Notes: generated by a model not told the origin, from the sequence alone. DNA of 64,000 nucleotides from an uncultured Dysgonomonas sp. (GCF_934668725.1 NZ_CAKUOF010000010.1:1-64000); one strand, 5' to 3'; positions 27,167 through 35,713 are shown, counted from the first letter of the stretch. A program made the numbers and translations.

Positions 27167-27539
27167 TAGCAGCAGCAGTTTCCTCTTTTACGGGTTCTAT
27201 TTTTGTTTTAGGAGTTTCTTTCAGCTTAGACTCCTCTTTCTTCTCTTTAGATTTTACAGATTTCTCTTTTTTGGGTTTTTCCGTCTCATTAGTAACTTTT
27301 GTTGTTATATTCTCTGCTTCCGATGTTTTTAAAGGGCTAATTACAGTATCCTGACTTTTAATATCAGCATCTATTTCTTCTGTAATCACAGGATTTTTAT
27401 CTGTAATATCCTGCTCCCCTAAATTCGGAGTCTTCGGTTCTTCATTATTCTTAAACATAGTATCTATGGCAGCTTTGTTTCCAAAGACTATCAAAACAAT
27501 ACCAAATAAAAAAAGAATAATTTTCTTTACAGTTGTCAT
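27159..27539 (-). CDS. small single-span membrane protein with lysine/glutamate-rich tail
   Basis: The 126-residue protein has one N-terminal membrane span (residues 5-21, IILFLFGIVLIVFG) followed by a long soluble tail of mainly K, E, T, S and P with no conserved fold. The tail near 85-115 has several KxEKKE-type runs. It is the first gene of the Rnf-like operon and its stop overlaps the ApbE-like start by 8 bases, so it is probably co-translated with it. I do not recognise a family. It could tether or space the complex in the periplasm or cytoplasm; the tail orientation is uncertain. Confidence 0.7.
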   Translation of the reverse strand: MTTVKKIILFLFGIVLIVFGNKAAIDTMFKNNEEPKTPNLGEQDITDKNPVITEEIDADIKSQDTVISPLKTSEAENITTKVTNETEKPKKEKSVKSKEKKEESKLKETPKTKIEPVKEETAAASE

Positions 27540-27569
27540 CTTATTCGGACATTAAGTTATTTTTGTTTA

Positions 27570-27597
27570 CAAAAATACTCAATACGTATTCGTATTG
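27570..27597 (-). promoter_or_regulatory. promoter with overlapping palindrome for the Rnf-like operon
   Basis: A minus-strand TATTTTTG box (27570-27577) is directly preceded by an 18-bp palindrome, CAATACG-TATT-CGTATTG (27580-27597), which occupies the space where a -33 element would be. No TTTG -33 box is present, so a DNA-binding protein could either repress or replace it. Confidence 0.5.
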
Positions 27598-27620
27598 GTA
27601 ATTAATTAACCATTTATAAT

Positions 27621-27656
27621 AAAAAAAGAATCTTATTTAATAACAAATAAGATTCT
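27621..27656 (-). terminator. intrinsic terminator after the YebC gene
   Basis: AGAATCTTATTT (27627-27638) pairs with AAATAAGATTCT (27645-27656) around a 6-base loop; on the minus strand seven Ts follow. It lies 25 bases past the YebC stop and separates it from the Rnf-like operon. Confidence 0.85.
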
Positions 27657-27680
27657 CGATATGATAGATATAGTCAATTA

Positions 27681-28397
27681 TTATTCAGGCATCATATTAT
27701 GAAATACATTCTGAACATCATCATCATCTTCAAATTTATCTAACAGCTTGTTAATTTGAGCTCTTTGCTCTTCTGTTACTTCTTTTAGCTCATGCGGAAT
27801 TCTCTCAAATTCAGCACTATGAATTTCAAATCCATTTTCCTCCAAATATTTTTGAATATCCGAGTATGATTTAAATTCGCCATAAAGAAGTATATCTTCT
27901 TCGTCTTGCTCTATCTCATCTACTCCATAGTCGATAAGTTCCAATTCTAAATCCTCTAGTGAGACATCTTCCTTTGGTGATATTTTAAATACGCATTTAT
28001 GGTCAAATAAAAACTCTAAGCTACCGGTTGTTCCTAATGAACCATTATGTTTATTAAAATAGCTACGTACATTTGCAACAGTACGGGTAGGATTATCGGT
28101 TGCCGTTTCTACAACAATTGCAATACCAAAAGGACCATATCCTTCATAAGTAACTTCCTTGTAATCAGATTCATCTTTAGAAGTAGCCTTTTTTATTGCA
28201 CGTTCTACGTTTTCCTTGGGCATATTCTCTTTCTTCGACTGCTGTATCAATACACGCAAACGAGGATTTGTATCTGCATCAGGGCCACCCTCTCTGGCTG
28301 CAATGGTTATTTGTTTTCCTAATTTAGTAAATACACGAGCCATATTGCCCCAACGTTTCATTTTCGTTGCTTTACGGTATTCAAATGCTCTTCCCAT
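27681..28397 (-). CDS. YebC/PmpR family DNA-binding regulator / translation factor (TACO1 type)
   Basis: A 238-residue YebC family protein, typical length, with the N-terminal GRAFEYRKATKMKRWGNMARVFTKLGK segment in the usual place, then AAREGGPDADTNPRLR and KKENMPKENVERAIKKA near 35-75. Members bind DNA or act at the ribosome to help translate polyproline stretches. It is a conserved housekeeping gene. A 13-bp palindrome shared with the SGNH operon sits 23 bases upstream of its start. Its terminator lies directly downstream. Confidence 0.95.
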   Translation of the reverse strand: MGRAFEYRKATKMKRWGNMARVFTKLGKQITIAAREGGPDADTNPRLRVLIQQSKKENMPKENVERAIKKATSKDESDYKEVTYEGYGPFGIAIVVETATDNPTRTVANVRSYFNKHNGSLGTTGSLEFLFDHKCVFKISPKEDVSLEDLELELIDYGVDEIEQDEEDILLYGEFKSYSDIQKYLEENGFEIHSAEFERIPHELKEVTEEQRAQINKLLDKFEDDDDVQNVFHNMMPE

Positions 28398-28420
28398 ATC
28401 TGTTCTTTATAATTTCATTG

Positions 28421-28433
28421 AGGTCTCAGACCT
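28421..28433. repeat. palindrome AGGTCTCAGACCT, copy 1
   Basis: A perfect 6+1+6 bp palindrome, 23 bases upstream of the YebC start. An identical copy, with the same ATTT flank, is at 61865-61877 just before the SGNH operon. A partial copy (GACCTCAGAC) lies at about 28497-28507. Confidence 0.7.
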
Positions 28434-28707
28434 ATTTTATTATTTTATTTTCTGGCTACAAAAGTATAAAAAATAGCCTATACAAAAAACTATTACGACC
28501 TCAGACATTATTAATATTCTGACAAATATTATTTCTTGAGCTTGTTTAGGCTAATAACTTCAAAAACACTTACTCTAAGATATAAAACCACTCATCAATT
28601 ATAGTGATTCGATGGGTAAAAAATCATTATTATAGGTGATTGCAATACTTCAGCTATTTATTTTACTTCACACGATTTTTAAAAACTCAAAATAAACTCA
28701 AAAACAG
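28434..28707. other. upstream region of the TonB receptor gene with direct repeats
   Basis: No gene is supported. Besides the palindrome, it holds a direct repeat (AATTATAGTGATT at 28597-28609 and ATTATTATAGGTGATT at 28626-28641), spaced about three helical turns apart and 70-110 bases from the receptor start. I do not see a convincing Fur box. Confidence 0.4.
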
Positions 28708-31068
28708 ATGAAATTTTATTTAATGTTAGTTCTATTATCTTTAAGTGCTTCTTCTCTTATTGCTAAAGATATACGAGGTAGACTTACAAATAGTAATGGC
28801 GAAAGTCTTGATTATGTAACTATCCGGCTAGATGGTACCGGATGGGGAACCACATCAAAATCTGACGGAACATTTTACTTCAAAAATATACCTGCTGGAC
28901 AATATACACTTGTTGCCAGCCTTATTAATTATAAAACGAAAACAATAAATATTGAAGTTTTATCTGATGCAACAACAGAAATAGGAAATCTTGAATTGGA
29001 ACAATCAATCCAGACATTAGATGAAGTGGTAATCTCTGCCAACTTAGATAAATACGTATCAAAAAAACCGTCCAATTCAATCAGACTCGACCAACCTCTG
29101 GTTAAAGTTCCGCAAAACATACAAGTGGTAACTTCCCGCATGATTTCCGATCAACAAATACTCAGCATGAGCGATGGCATAATCCGTAATGTAAGTGGCG
29201 CTACTCGTCAAGAACATTGGGGTGACTTATATACCCGTATAAATATGAGGGGAGGACGTGCTGCTGCCTTTCGTGAAGGTATGAATCTAACCTCTACCTG
29301 GGGCCCATTAACCGAAGATATGAGCTTTGTTGAATCAATTGAATTTGTAAAAGGCCCTGCCGGTTTTATGATGTCAAACGGAGATCCCAGTGGCATATAT
29401 AATGTAGTGGTTAAGAAACCAACAGGACAAACAAAACGCCAGGCTTCATTAACATTGGGCAGCTATGATCTTTACAGGGCAAGTATTGATCTTGATGGTA
29501 AAATGGATAAAAGAGGAAAATTATTGTATCGATTAAACTTGATGGGGCAACTTAAAAATTCATTTCGCCCCAACGAATTCAATAACAGATATAGTATTGC
29601 TCCTGTTATTACATATGTAATTGATGAAAATACCAAACTGACTGCTGAATATACTTTACAACATGTAGATATGTCGAATGTAGGTTCTTATTACAGCTTT
29701 GCCACACAAGGGTATGCAACTTTACCTCGAAATTTCACGCTATTGGCTGCAGGAATGGAACCTACCAAAATAAATGACCAGAGCATTATCCTCAACCTTC
29801 AGCATAATTTCAATCCTAACTGGAAACTTACTGCACAGGCTGCTTATTTTAACTACAATCAGGTGGGTAGCTCTATGTGGGTTGACTCCATCAATACGAA
29901 TGGATATTTACGCCGTACAGCAAGTATATGGGATGCAATATCTCAAATGAAATTCGGACAGGTTTTTGTCAACGGAAAAGTTCAAACAGGACCTGTAACA
30001 CATCGTATATTGGGAGGATTAGACATGGGTAACAAAGAATATTGGGCAGATTGGTCACAATCTTTTGCTCTTGATACTATTGGGTCATTCAATATTTATA
30101 ACCCCAATAATGGAAGACCCGTCTTAGGATATCCCGTTTTTGACAGAAGTAAAAGCATTAAGGAACGATCTGGAGGTCCTCAAATTACACAAACATATAC
30201 AGGTTTGTATTTGCAGGATGAACTTTCGTTCTTTGATGAAGCTCTAAGATTAACTCTGGCAGGTCGATATACCTATGTCAAAAGTAATTCTTACGGAACT
30301 ATTACGGAAGAACGCAAATTCACACCACGTATAGGTCTTAGTTATTCAATCGATGAAAACACTTCGCTATATGCTCTTTACGACCAAACATTTCTACCTC
30401 AGAGCGGGCTTCGTCGCGATGGTAAGGGAATCAAACCCATCACAGGTAACAATATGGAGATTGGAGCCAAGAGACTCTGGTTTGGAGGTAAATGGAACAG
30501 TACATTATCATTATACCGAATCATAAAAAACAACTTGTTAGCTGCCGATCCTACAAATGCGGCAGGAGAAGTATTTGTAACCGAGATAGGTCAAAGTAGA
30601 GATCAAGGTATTGAATTTGATGTACAAGGAGAAATTCTCAGAGGATTAGATATTGTTGCCAACTATGCTTTTACCGAATCTGTGGTAACAAAAAGCTCCT
30701 CGCAATATACTAAAGGAACGCAACTTCCAGGAGTGGCTAAACATACTATTAATGCAAATCTGAAATACAGATTTATGGAGGGAGCATTCAAAGGTTTCAA
30801 TCTACAGGCTGGATGCACATCTTTAATTGATCGTAGTTCGTGGTGGGCAGACAGTAGAGATCATGCAGAAGAACTTCCTGATTATTTTAGATTAGATGCC
30901 GGTGCCGGTTGGTCAAATGGTATACTGGCTATTAACCTCATGGTAAATAACGTACTTGATAGCTATTTATATTCGGGAACACCTTATACTATAGGCAAAA
31001 CAAATGCTTATTACTGGCAAACCGAAACTCCAGTGAACTACCGCTTGAATATTACTTATAATTTCTAA
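28708..31068 (+). CDS. TonB-dependent siderophore receptor
   Basis: The 786-residue outer-membrane receptor has a signal peptide, an N-terminal carboxypeptidase-regulatory-like domain (IRGRLTNSNGESLDYVTIRLDG, about 22-95), a plug domain with SIRLDQPLVKVPQNIQVVTSRMI near 121-145, and a 22-strand barrel ending YRLNITYNF with the terminal Phe. The plug blocks place it in the FhuE/FoxA-type siderophore receptor group rather than the SusC group. It would import a ferric siderophore with TonB energy. The PepSY membrane protein 59 bases downstream is a common partner. The siderophore is not known. Confidence 0.92.
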   Translation: MKFYLMLVLLSLSASSLIAKDIRGRLTNSNGESLDYVTIRLDGTGWGTTSKSDGTFYFKNIPAGQYTLVASLINYKTKTINIEVLSDATTEIGNLELEQSIQTLDEVVISANLDKYVSKKPSNSIRLDQPLVKVPQNIQVVTSRMISDQQILSMSDGIIRNVSGATRQEHWGDLYTRINMRGGRAAAFREGMNLTSTWGPLTEDMSFVESIEFVKGPAGFMMSNGDPSGIYNVVVKKPTGQTKRQASLTLGSYDLYRASIDLDGKMDKRGKLLYRLNLMGQLKNSFRPNEFNNRYSIAPVITYVIDENTKLTAEYTLQHVDMSNVGSYYSFATQGYATLPRNFTLLAAGMEPTKINDQSIILNLQHNFNPNWKLTAQAAYFNYNQVGSSMWVDSINTNGYLRRTASIWDAISQMKFGQVFVNGKVQTGPVTHRILGGLDMGNKEYWADWSQSFALDTIGSFNIYNPNNGRPVLGYPVFDRSKSIKERSGGPQITQTYTGLYLQDELSFFDEALRLTLAGRYTYVKSNSYGTITEERKFTPRIGLSYSIDENTSLYALYDQTFLPQSGLRRDGKGIKPITGNNMEIGAKRLWFGGKWNSTLSLYRIIKNNLLAADPTNAAGEVFVTEIGQSRDQGIEFDVQGEILRGLDIVANYAFTESVVTKSSSQYTKGTQLPGVAKHTINANLKYRFMEGAFKGFNLQAGCTSLIDRSSWWADSRDHAEELPDYFRLDAGAGWSNGILAINLMVNNVLDSYLYSGTPYTIGKTNAYYWQTETPVNYRLNITYNF

Positions 31069-31086
31069 GGCTGTAAACAGATTTCC

Positions 31087-31094
31087 TACTTTTG
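31087..31094 (+). promoter_or_regulatory. possible -7 promoter box before the PepSY gene
   Basis: TACTTTTG lies 33 bases upstream of the ATG, between the receptor and PepSY genes. It could give independent transcription, though co-transcription with the receptor is equally plausible. Confidence 0.4.
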
Positions 31095-31127
31095 TAAAAA
31101 TTTTAAAATAAAAGAATTTAATCTTCA

Positions 31128-32273
31128 ATGAAGAAATTATCTTTCAAACGAATAATCTATCTATTACATCTCTGGCTGGGAATGCTATCAGGTATCGTTG
31201 TATTTATTGTTGCAATCACCGGATGTATATATACCTTTCAGACAGAATTGAGAAATATATTCGAATCTTACCAAGATGTGGAAGTACAAAATAAACCATT
31301 CCTCTCACCATCTGAGCTTAAGGAGAAGTCAAAACAATATGTATACGCATCTCCCTCAGACAGCAGTAATGTTATTTATGGAGTTACTTATGCCAAACTA
31401 GACAGAGCGGCAACGGTAGCCTATAATCATTATGAAAATGGTTATACCTTATTAGTACTGAATCCTTACTCAGGTGACTATCTGGGCAAACAAGTTTTGA
31501 AAAATGATTTTTTCAGATTTGTACTATCCGGACATCGTAACCTCTGGTTACCTTATCCGGTAGGTCATCAAATCGTAGGATGGGCAGTTTTGATCTTTGT
31601 TATTGTATTAATAACAGGTATTGTTTTATGGATACCTAAAAAGTGGAACAAAAAATCATTAAAGCCACGCCTTACAATTAAAAAGAAAGCCGGATTTTTC
31701 CGATTCAATTACGATCTTCACAATGTACTGGGTATTTATGCCGCTCTTATTGCATTAGTAATTGCACTGACGGGGCTTACATGGAGCTTCGAATGGTATG
31801 CCAACTCGTACTACAAAGTAATATCAGGTGGCAAAGAACTTAATAAATGGCAGGTAGCACAATCGGATACCACAGCCGTATCTAGTCTCGAAAATACAGC
31901 AGACATACTTTGGGAGAAAGTAAAAGCCGAGTATCCTATCGGGCAAGAGGGGGCATTTATGTTTGATTTTCCAAACCAAAAAGCTGATGCCTATCGTATC
32001 TGCTTCAATTCGGCAAACGATGATACTTACTACAAAAGACATTTTCGATTCTTCGATCAATACACGCTTAATGAGTTGGAAGGAGGCGGAATGTATGGTA
32101 TTAAGTACGAAGATTCTTCAGCAGGAGATAAATTCTACCGCATGACCTACGATATACACGTTGGTGCTATTGGTGGTTTTGCAGGAAAACTTCTTGTATT
32201 TTTGGCAAGCTTAATTACTGCCAGTCTTCCAATTACAGGATTTATTCTTTGGTGGAAAAAGAGACATAAATAA
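31128..32273 (+). CDS. PepSY-associated membrane protein (siderophore-iron reductase type)
   Basis: A 381-residue inner-membrane protein of the PepSY_TM family. About four spans are visible: residues 12-34, around 145-168, around 200-220 and a C-terminal one near 350-375. Histidines near the spans (HLWLG at the first, SGHRNLWLPYPVGH near 135, NYDLHNVLGIYA near 195) could coordinate heme, as in PiuB/FoxB-type iron-siderophore reductases. Its position right after a siderophore receptor supports removal of iron from the imported complex. The direct electron donor is unclear. Confidence 0.85.
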   Translation: MKKLSFKRIIYLLHLWLGMLSGIVVFIVAITGCIYTFQTELRNIFESYQDVEVQNKPFLSPSELKEKSKQYVYASPSDSSNVIYGVTYAKLDRAATVAYNHYENGYTLLVLNPYSGDYLGKQVLKNDFFRFVLSGHRNLWLPYPVGHQIVGWAVLIFVIVLITGIVLWIPKKWNKKSLKPRLTIKKKAGFFRFNYDLHNVLGIYAALIALVIALTGLTWSFEWYANSYYKVISGGKELNKWQVAQSDTTAVSSLENTADILWEKVKAEYPIGQEGAFMFDFPNQKADAYRICFNSANDDTYYKRHFRFFDQYTLNELEGGGMYGIKYEDSSAGDKFYRMTYDIHVGAIGGFAGKLLVFLASLITASLPITGFILWWKKRHK

Positions 32274-32290
32274 AGATAAAGTAATACAAT

Positions 32291-32323
32291 AAAAAAGGAT
32301 TCTCATAATGAGAATCCTTTTTT
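32291..32323. terminator. bidirectional terminator between PepSY and pheT
   Basis: GGATTCTCAT (32297-32306) and ATGAGAATCC (32308-32317) form a 10-bp stem with six As before and six Ts after it. Confidence 0.92.
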
Positions 32324-32342
32324 ATTGTATCGACAAATTATC

Positions 32343-34802
32343 TTATCTCAACTGAGCATTCAACTCCTGCTCTAATGATTTTTGAATCTTTTGCATTATA
32401 GCATCAATTTGTTTATCCGTAAGCGTCTTCTCGTCATCTTGAATGACAAAGTTAACCGCATACGACTTCTTGCCTTCAGGTAAGTTCTTACCTTCATACA
32501 CATCAAAAAGATTCACTTCTTTCAGCAATTTCTTTTCCGATTTGTATGCAATTTTTTCAATCTGTTCAAACAAGATATTTTTATCTAATAATAAAGCCAA
32601 ATCACGTCTTACAACAGGATATTTAGATATCTCGGTAAATGTGACATTGTGCTTTTTAGTTTCTTTCATCAAAGCATCCCAATTCAGCTCTGCAAAATAA
32701 ACTTCTGTGTTGATATCCGTTTGTTTTAATAACTTTTTAGCTACAACGCCCAAAGTTCCTAATACTCTATTGCGAGTTTTAAGAGTTAGTGCAACGCTAT
32801 ATATATCATTGGAGAATTGCTCGTATTCATATTTACCCAAAGGTAAACCCAAACGATGCAAGATGTTCTCTGCATAAGCTTTCAATTGGTACACCGATGA
32901 TTTTTGGGTAGGTGTAGCCCAACTATTATTAGTTGTATCACCACATAACCAAAGTCCCAAATGAAATTCTTCAGAGTACTCTTTCAATGGCTTATCGGCT
33001 TCTTTCTTCTCTGCATCAAAATAATAGCAATTACCAAATTCGTAGAATTTAAGATCATTACTTTTTCTGTTTCGGTTATAAGCAATACTCTCTAGTCCTC
33101 CGAAAAGAAGAGTCTGACGCATCACATTCAAATCATTGCTCAACGGATTAAGTAAACGAACCGACTGCGATGAAGGATAGGTAGTCAAGTCTGTATAATA
33201 AGCCTCTTTAGTCAAAGAGTTATTCATTATCTCATAAAATCCATCACCCGTCAACTGTTCTGAGATCAGATTTTGTAAATCATACCCTTTATCAGTAGCG
33301 GTTTGATAAGATAGGTTAGATTTCAAAGATTCTCCTATTTCAATATTATTATATCCATAAATACGAAGGATATCTTCTATTACATCCACATCACGTAATA
33401 CATCTACACGATAAGTAGGTATACTTAGCGTTAACTGGTCATCCGATTCTTTTTTAATCTCTATTTCAAGACTGGCAAGAATCGATTTTACAGTTTCTTT
33501 ATCTATATTCTTTCCTATCAACGAATTTACTTTGGCATAAGAAAGTTCAACTATCGGATTTTCAATTTTATTAGGATAGATATCCTGTATCTCTCCGACA
33601 AAACTTCCATTGGCAACTTCTTTTATCAATAAAGCTGCACGTTTCAATACATATAATGTATCATTAGGATCAACACCACGCTCGAAACGGAACGAAGAAT
33701 CGGTACTTAGGCCATGACGACGTGCTGTTTTACGTACCCATGTAGGATTAAAATAAGCACATTCGAGAAATACATCAGTAGTACTTTCAGTTACACCCGA
33801 TTTTAAGCCACCGAATACACCACCTATACACATACCTTCTTTATCGTTACAGATCATCAGATCTCTATCGCTTAGGATATGTTCCTGTTCATCTAGAGTT
33901 ACAAATTTAGTTCCCTCCGGTAATGTTTTCACATAAACTGTATCACCTGAGATTTCTTTCAGATCGAAAGCATGCAAAGGATGTCCCATTTCATGAAGTA
34001 CATAATTGGTAACATCTACTACATTATTTATAGGGCGTAAACCAATAATCGAAAGGCGATCTTTCAACCAGTCGGGACTTTCTTTAACCGTCACCCCTTT
34101 TATCGTAATACCTGCATAACGAGGACAAGCTTCGTTATTTTCAACGATCACATTAATTCCTTTTTCGTTTGCATTCACAGTGAAAGCATCTACCGAAGGA
34201 CGATTTAAATTGGTTGCCTTTCCGTTTTGATTTAAATAAGCAGCAAAGTCACGGGCTACCCCAAAATGAGAAGCAGCATCAACCCTGTTAGGGGTAATAT
34301 CCACTTCTATCAAATAGTCACTTTTGATATTATAGTAATCTTTAGCAAGTGTACCTACCTTTGCTTCAGAAGGAAGAACAATGATACCATCATGACTCGT
34401 TCCTATTCCAATTTCATCTTCGGCACAAATCATACCGAAAGACTCCTCGCCTCTTATTTTTGATTTCTTTATAGTAAAAGACTCTTCGCCCGAATAAAGA
34501 GTTGTCCCCACTAAGGCAACAATAACTTTCTGTCCGGCCGCAACATTTGCTGCACCACATACTATTTGCAAAGGCTCTTCTTTACCCACATTTACGGTAG
34601 TAACATGTAAATGGTCAGAATTAGGATGATCAACACAAGTTAATACTTCCCCAACAACCAGACCCTCAAGCCCACCTTTTATTGTTTGTATTTCTTCCAC
34701 CCCTTCGGCTTCAAGTCCTATAGAGGTAAGAGCTGCAGCCACCTCATCCGGTGACAAATCAAAGTTAATGTAGTCTTTTAACCAATTGTATGAAATATTC
34801 AT
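32343..34802 (-). CDS. pheT: phenylalanyl-tRNA synthetase beta subunit
   Basis: The 819-residue subunit begins MNISYNWLKDYINFDLSPDE and carries an EMAPII-like tRNA-binding domain (about 40-150, VVGEVLTCVDHPNSDHLHVTTVNVG), the B3/B4 editing region, B5 and the C-terminal anticodon-binding FDX-ACB domain (TEISKYPVVRRDLALLLDKN). It pairs with PheS, encoded elsewhere, to charge tRNA-Phe. Length is standard. A minus-strand box TAATTTTG at 34878-34885 may be its promoter, about 75 bases upstream. Confidence 0.97.
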   Translation of the reverse strand: MNISYNWLKDYINFDLSPDEVAAALTSIGLEAEGVEEIQTIKGGLEGLVVGEVLTCVDHPNSDHLHVTTVNVGKEEPLQIVCGAANVAAGQKVIVALVGTTLYSGEESFTIKKSKIRGEESFGMICAEDEIGIGTSHDGIIVLPSEAKVGTLAKDYYNIKSDYLIEVDITPNRVDAASHFGVARDFAAYLNQNGKATNLNRPSVDAFTVNANEKGINVIVENNEACPRYAGITIKGVTVKESPDWLKDRLSIIGLRPINNVVDVTNYVLHEMGHPLHAFDLKEISGDTVYVKTLPEGTKFVTLDEQEHILSDRDLMICNDKEGMCIGGVFGGLKSGVTESTTDVFLECAYFNPTWVRKTARRHGLSTDSSFRFERGVDPNDTLYVLKRAALLIKEVANGSFVGEIQDIYPNKIENPIVELSYAKVNSLIGKNIDKETVKSILASLEIEIKKESDDQLTLSIPTYRVDVLRDVDVIEDILRIYGYNNIEIGESLKSNLSYQTATDKGYDLQNLISEQLTGDGFYEIMNNSLTKEAYYTDLTTYPSSQSVRLLNPLSNDLNVMRQTLLFGGLESIAYNRNRKSNDLKFYEFGNCYYFDAEKKEADKPLKEYSEEFHLGLWLCGDTTNNSWATPTQKSSVYQLKAYAENILHRLGLPLGKYEYEQFSNDIYSVALTLKTRNRVLGTLGVVAKKLLKQTDINTEVYFAELNWDALMKETKKHNVTFTEISKYPVVRRDLALLLDKNILFEQIEKIAYKSEKKLLKEVNLFDVYEGKNLPEGKKSYAVNFVIQDDEKTLTDKQIDAIMQKIQKSLEQELNAQLR

Positions 34803-34877
34803 ATTCCAAATTATTTCTTAGCTAACTAATTATTAGCTGTTTATATTTTATATAATACCATTCGTATTTAAGTGTCC

Positions 34878-34885
34878 CAAAATTA
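34878..34885 (-). promoter_or_regulatory. -7 promoter box for pheT
   Basis: TAATTTTG on the minus strand fits the consensus 75 bases before the pheT ATG. A small AT-rich hairpin (AGCTAA against TTAGCT) lies in the leader around 34821-34841. Confidence 0.4.
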
Positions 34886-35048
34886 CAAAATTTTCTTTGT
34901 CTACGCTAGAAAAATAGGTTATCCATACACCTTGCTGTAAAAAAAACCGAATAATAATAACTTTGGCATTAGATAAAATCTATATTGGCTGAAAACCTTT
35001 TCCACAATACATTGTTATAAATCTGATATATAGAATAGAGATTCCACA

Positions 35049-35080
35049 TTTTGATTTTGACAGAGAGTGGTGTATATTTG
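35049..35080 (+). promoter_or_regulatory. well-formed promoter for the structured leader / thioredoxin-fold gene
   Basis: TTTTG at 35049-35053 and TATATTTG at 35073-35080 are 19 bases apart, a good match to the Bacteroidetes -33/-7 arrangement. Transcription would start near 35086, about 118 bases before the coding start. Confidence 0.75.
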
Positions 35081-35084
35081 TGCC

Positions 35085-35190
35085 GCTTTTGTATAAAAGC
35101 ATACTGATTCTAAGCGTAGAGTCAGCCATTCCGAGAATCGGAAAGGCCTTATTTTGAGGGTGATCCTACGAATAAAGCCTTAGTTCTAAC
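35085..35190 (+). ncRNA. structured 5' leader RNA, candidate riboswitch or small RNA
   Basis: The transcript between the promoter and the 35205 ATG can form several stems. GCTTTT (35085-35090) pairs with AAAAGC (35095-35100). CGTAGAGTCAGCC (35115-35127) pairs with GGGTGATCCTACG (35158-35170) in 11 of 13 positions. TTCCGA (35129-35134) pairs with TCGGAA (35138-35143) inside it. AAGGCCTTATT (35143-35153) can pair in 10 of 11 positions with AATAAAGCCTT (35171-35181). That last pairing interleaves with the long stem, so the two make either a pseudoknot or two alternative folds. I do not recognise the motif: it does not match cobalamin, SAM, TPP, SRP or tmRNA patterns. No T-run terminator follows. 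Confidence 0.5.
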
Positions 35191-35204
35191 CAAAATATTA
35201 TTTT

Positions 35205-35711
35205 ATGAAGTATTTGAAGTATTTCTTGCTTGTAGCGATAGTGTTAATAACATCATCTTACACGCCAAGAACTTCGAGGATTTCGGAAGGTATTTACCCG
35301 GGAGACCTTATGCCTGAATTAAAAATTGATAATGAATCAGGCACGAAGCTCGATCTCGAGCATCTTAAAGGAGTTAAAGTATTGGTAAGTTTTTGGGCTG
35401 CTTATGATGCAGAATCCCACATGAAAAATGTTCTTTTATGGAATGCCTTACAAAAAGAGAAACACTCACTAGTAATGGTGTCGGTCTCATTTGACAAGAG
35501 TAAAGCGGTATTCGAAAAGACATTGAGCATGGATGGAATCAACGACAGGTATCAGTTTTTAGATACAAAAGGATCAGATTCCAAGATTTACCAAAAGTAT
35601 CAACTGGAGAAAGGATTTCAAAATTACCTGATTGACGAAAATGGAGTCATCATGGCAATAAATCTTACTCCTAAAGATTTGAGCAGAATATTAGAAAAAA
35701 AGACATCGTAA
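35205..35711 (+). CDS. thioredoxin-fold (redoxin/TlpA-like) secreted protein without CXXC
   Basis: A 168-residue protein with a signal peptide (KYFLLVAIVLITSSYTP) and a redoxin-like domain: GDLMPELKIDNESGTKLDLEHLKGVKVLVSFWAAYDAES, in blocks from about 33, then VMVSVSFDKSKAVFEKTL and a C-terminal YLIDENGVIMAINL strand pair. The active-site position where TlpA proteins have WCxxC reads WAAYDAE, so neither catalytic cysteine is present. It keeps the fold but probably not disulfide chemistry; it may be a binding or scaffold protein. It is monocistronic behind the structured leader and ends at a strong terminator. Confidence 0.75.
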   Translation: MKYLKYFLLVAIVLITSSYTPRTSRISEGIYPGDLMPELKIDNESGTKLDLEHLKGVKVLVSFWAAYDAESHMKNVLLWNALQKEKHSLVMVSVSFDKSKAVFEKTLSMDGINDRYQFLDTKGSDSKIYQKYQLEKGFQNYLIDENGVIMAINLTPKDLSRILEKKTS

Positions 35712-35713
35712 AT

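Noticed and set aside
28434..28707. Fur box upstream of the siderophore receptor
   Set aside because: AT-rich stretches exist, but no good match to the 19-bp Fur palindrome was found.
35085..35190. Assignment of the structured leader as SRP RNA, tmRNA or a known riboswitch
   Set aside because: The diagnostic conserved bases of these classes are absent; only the fold is supported.
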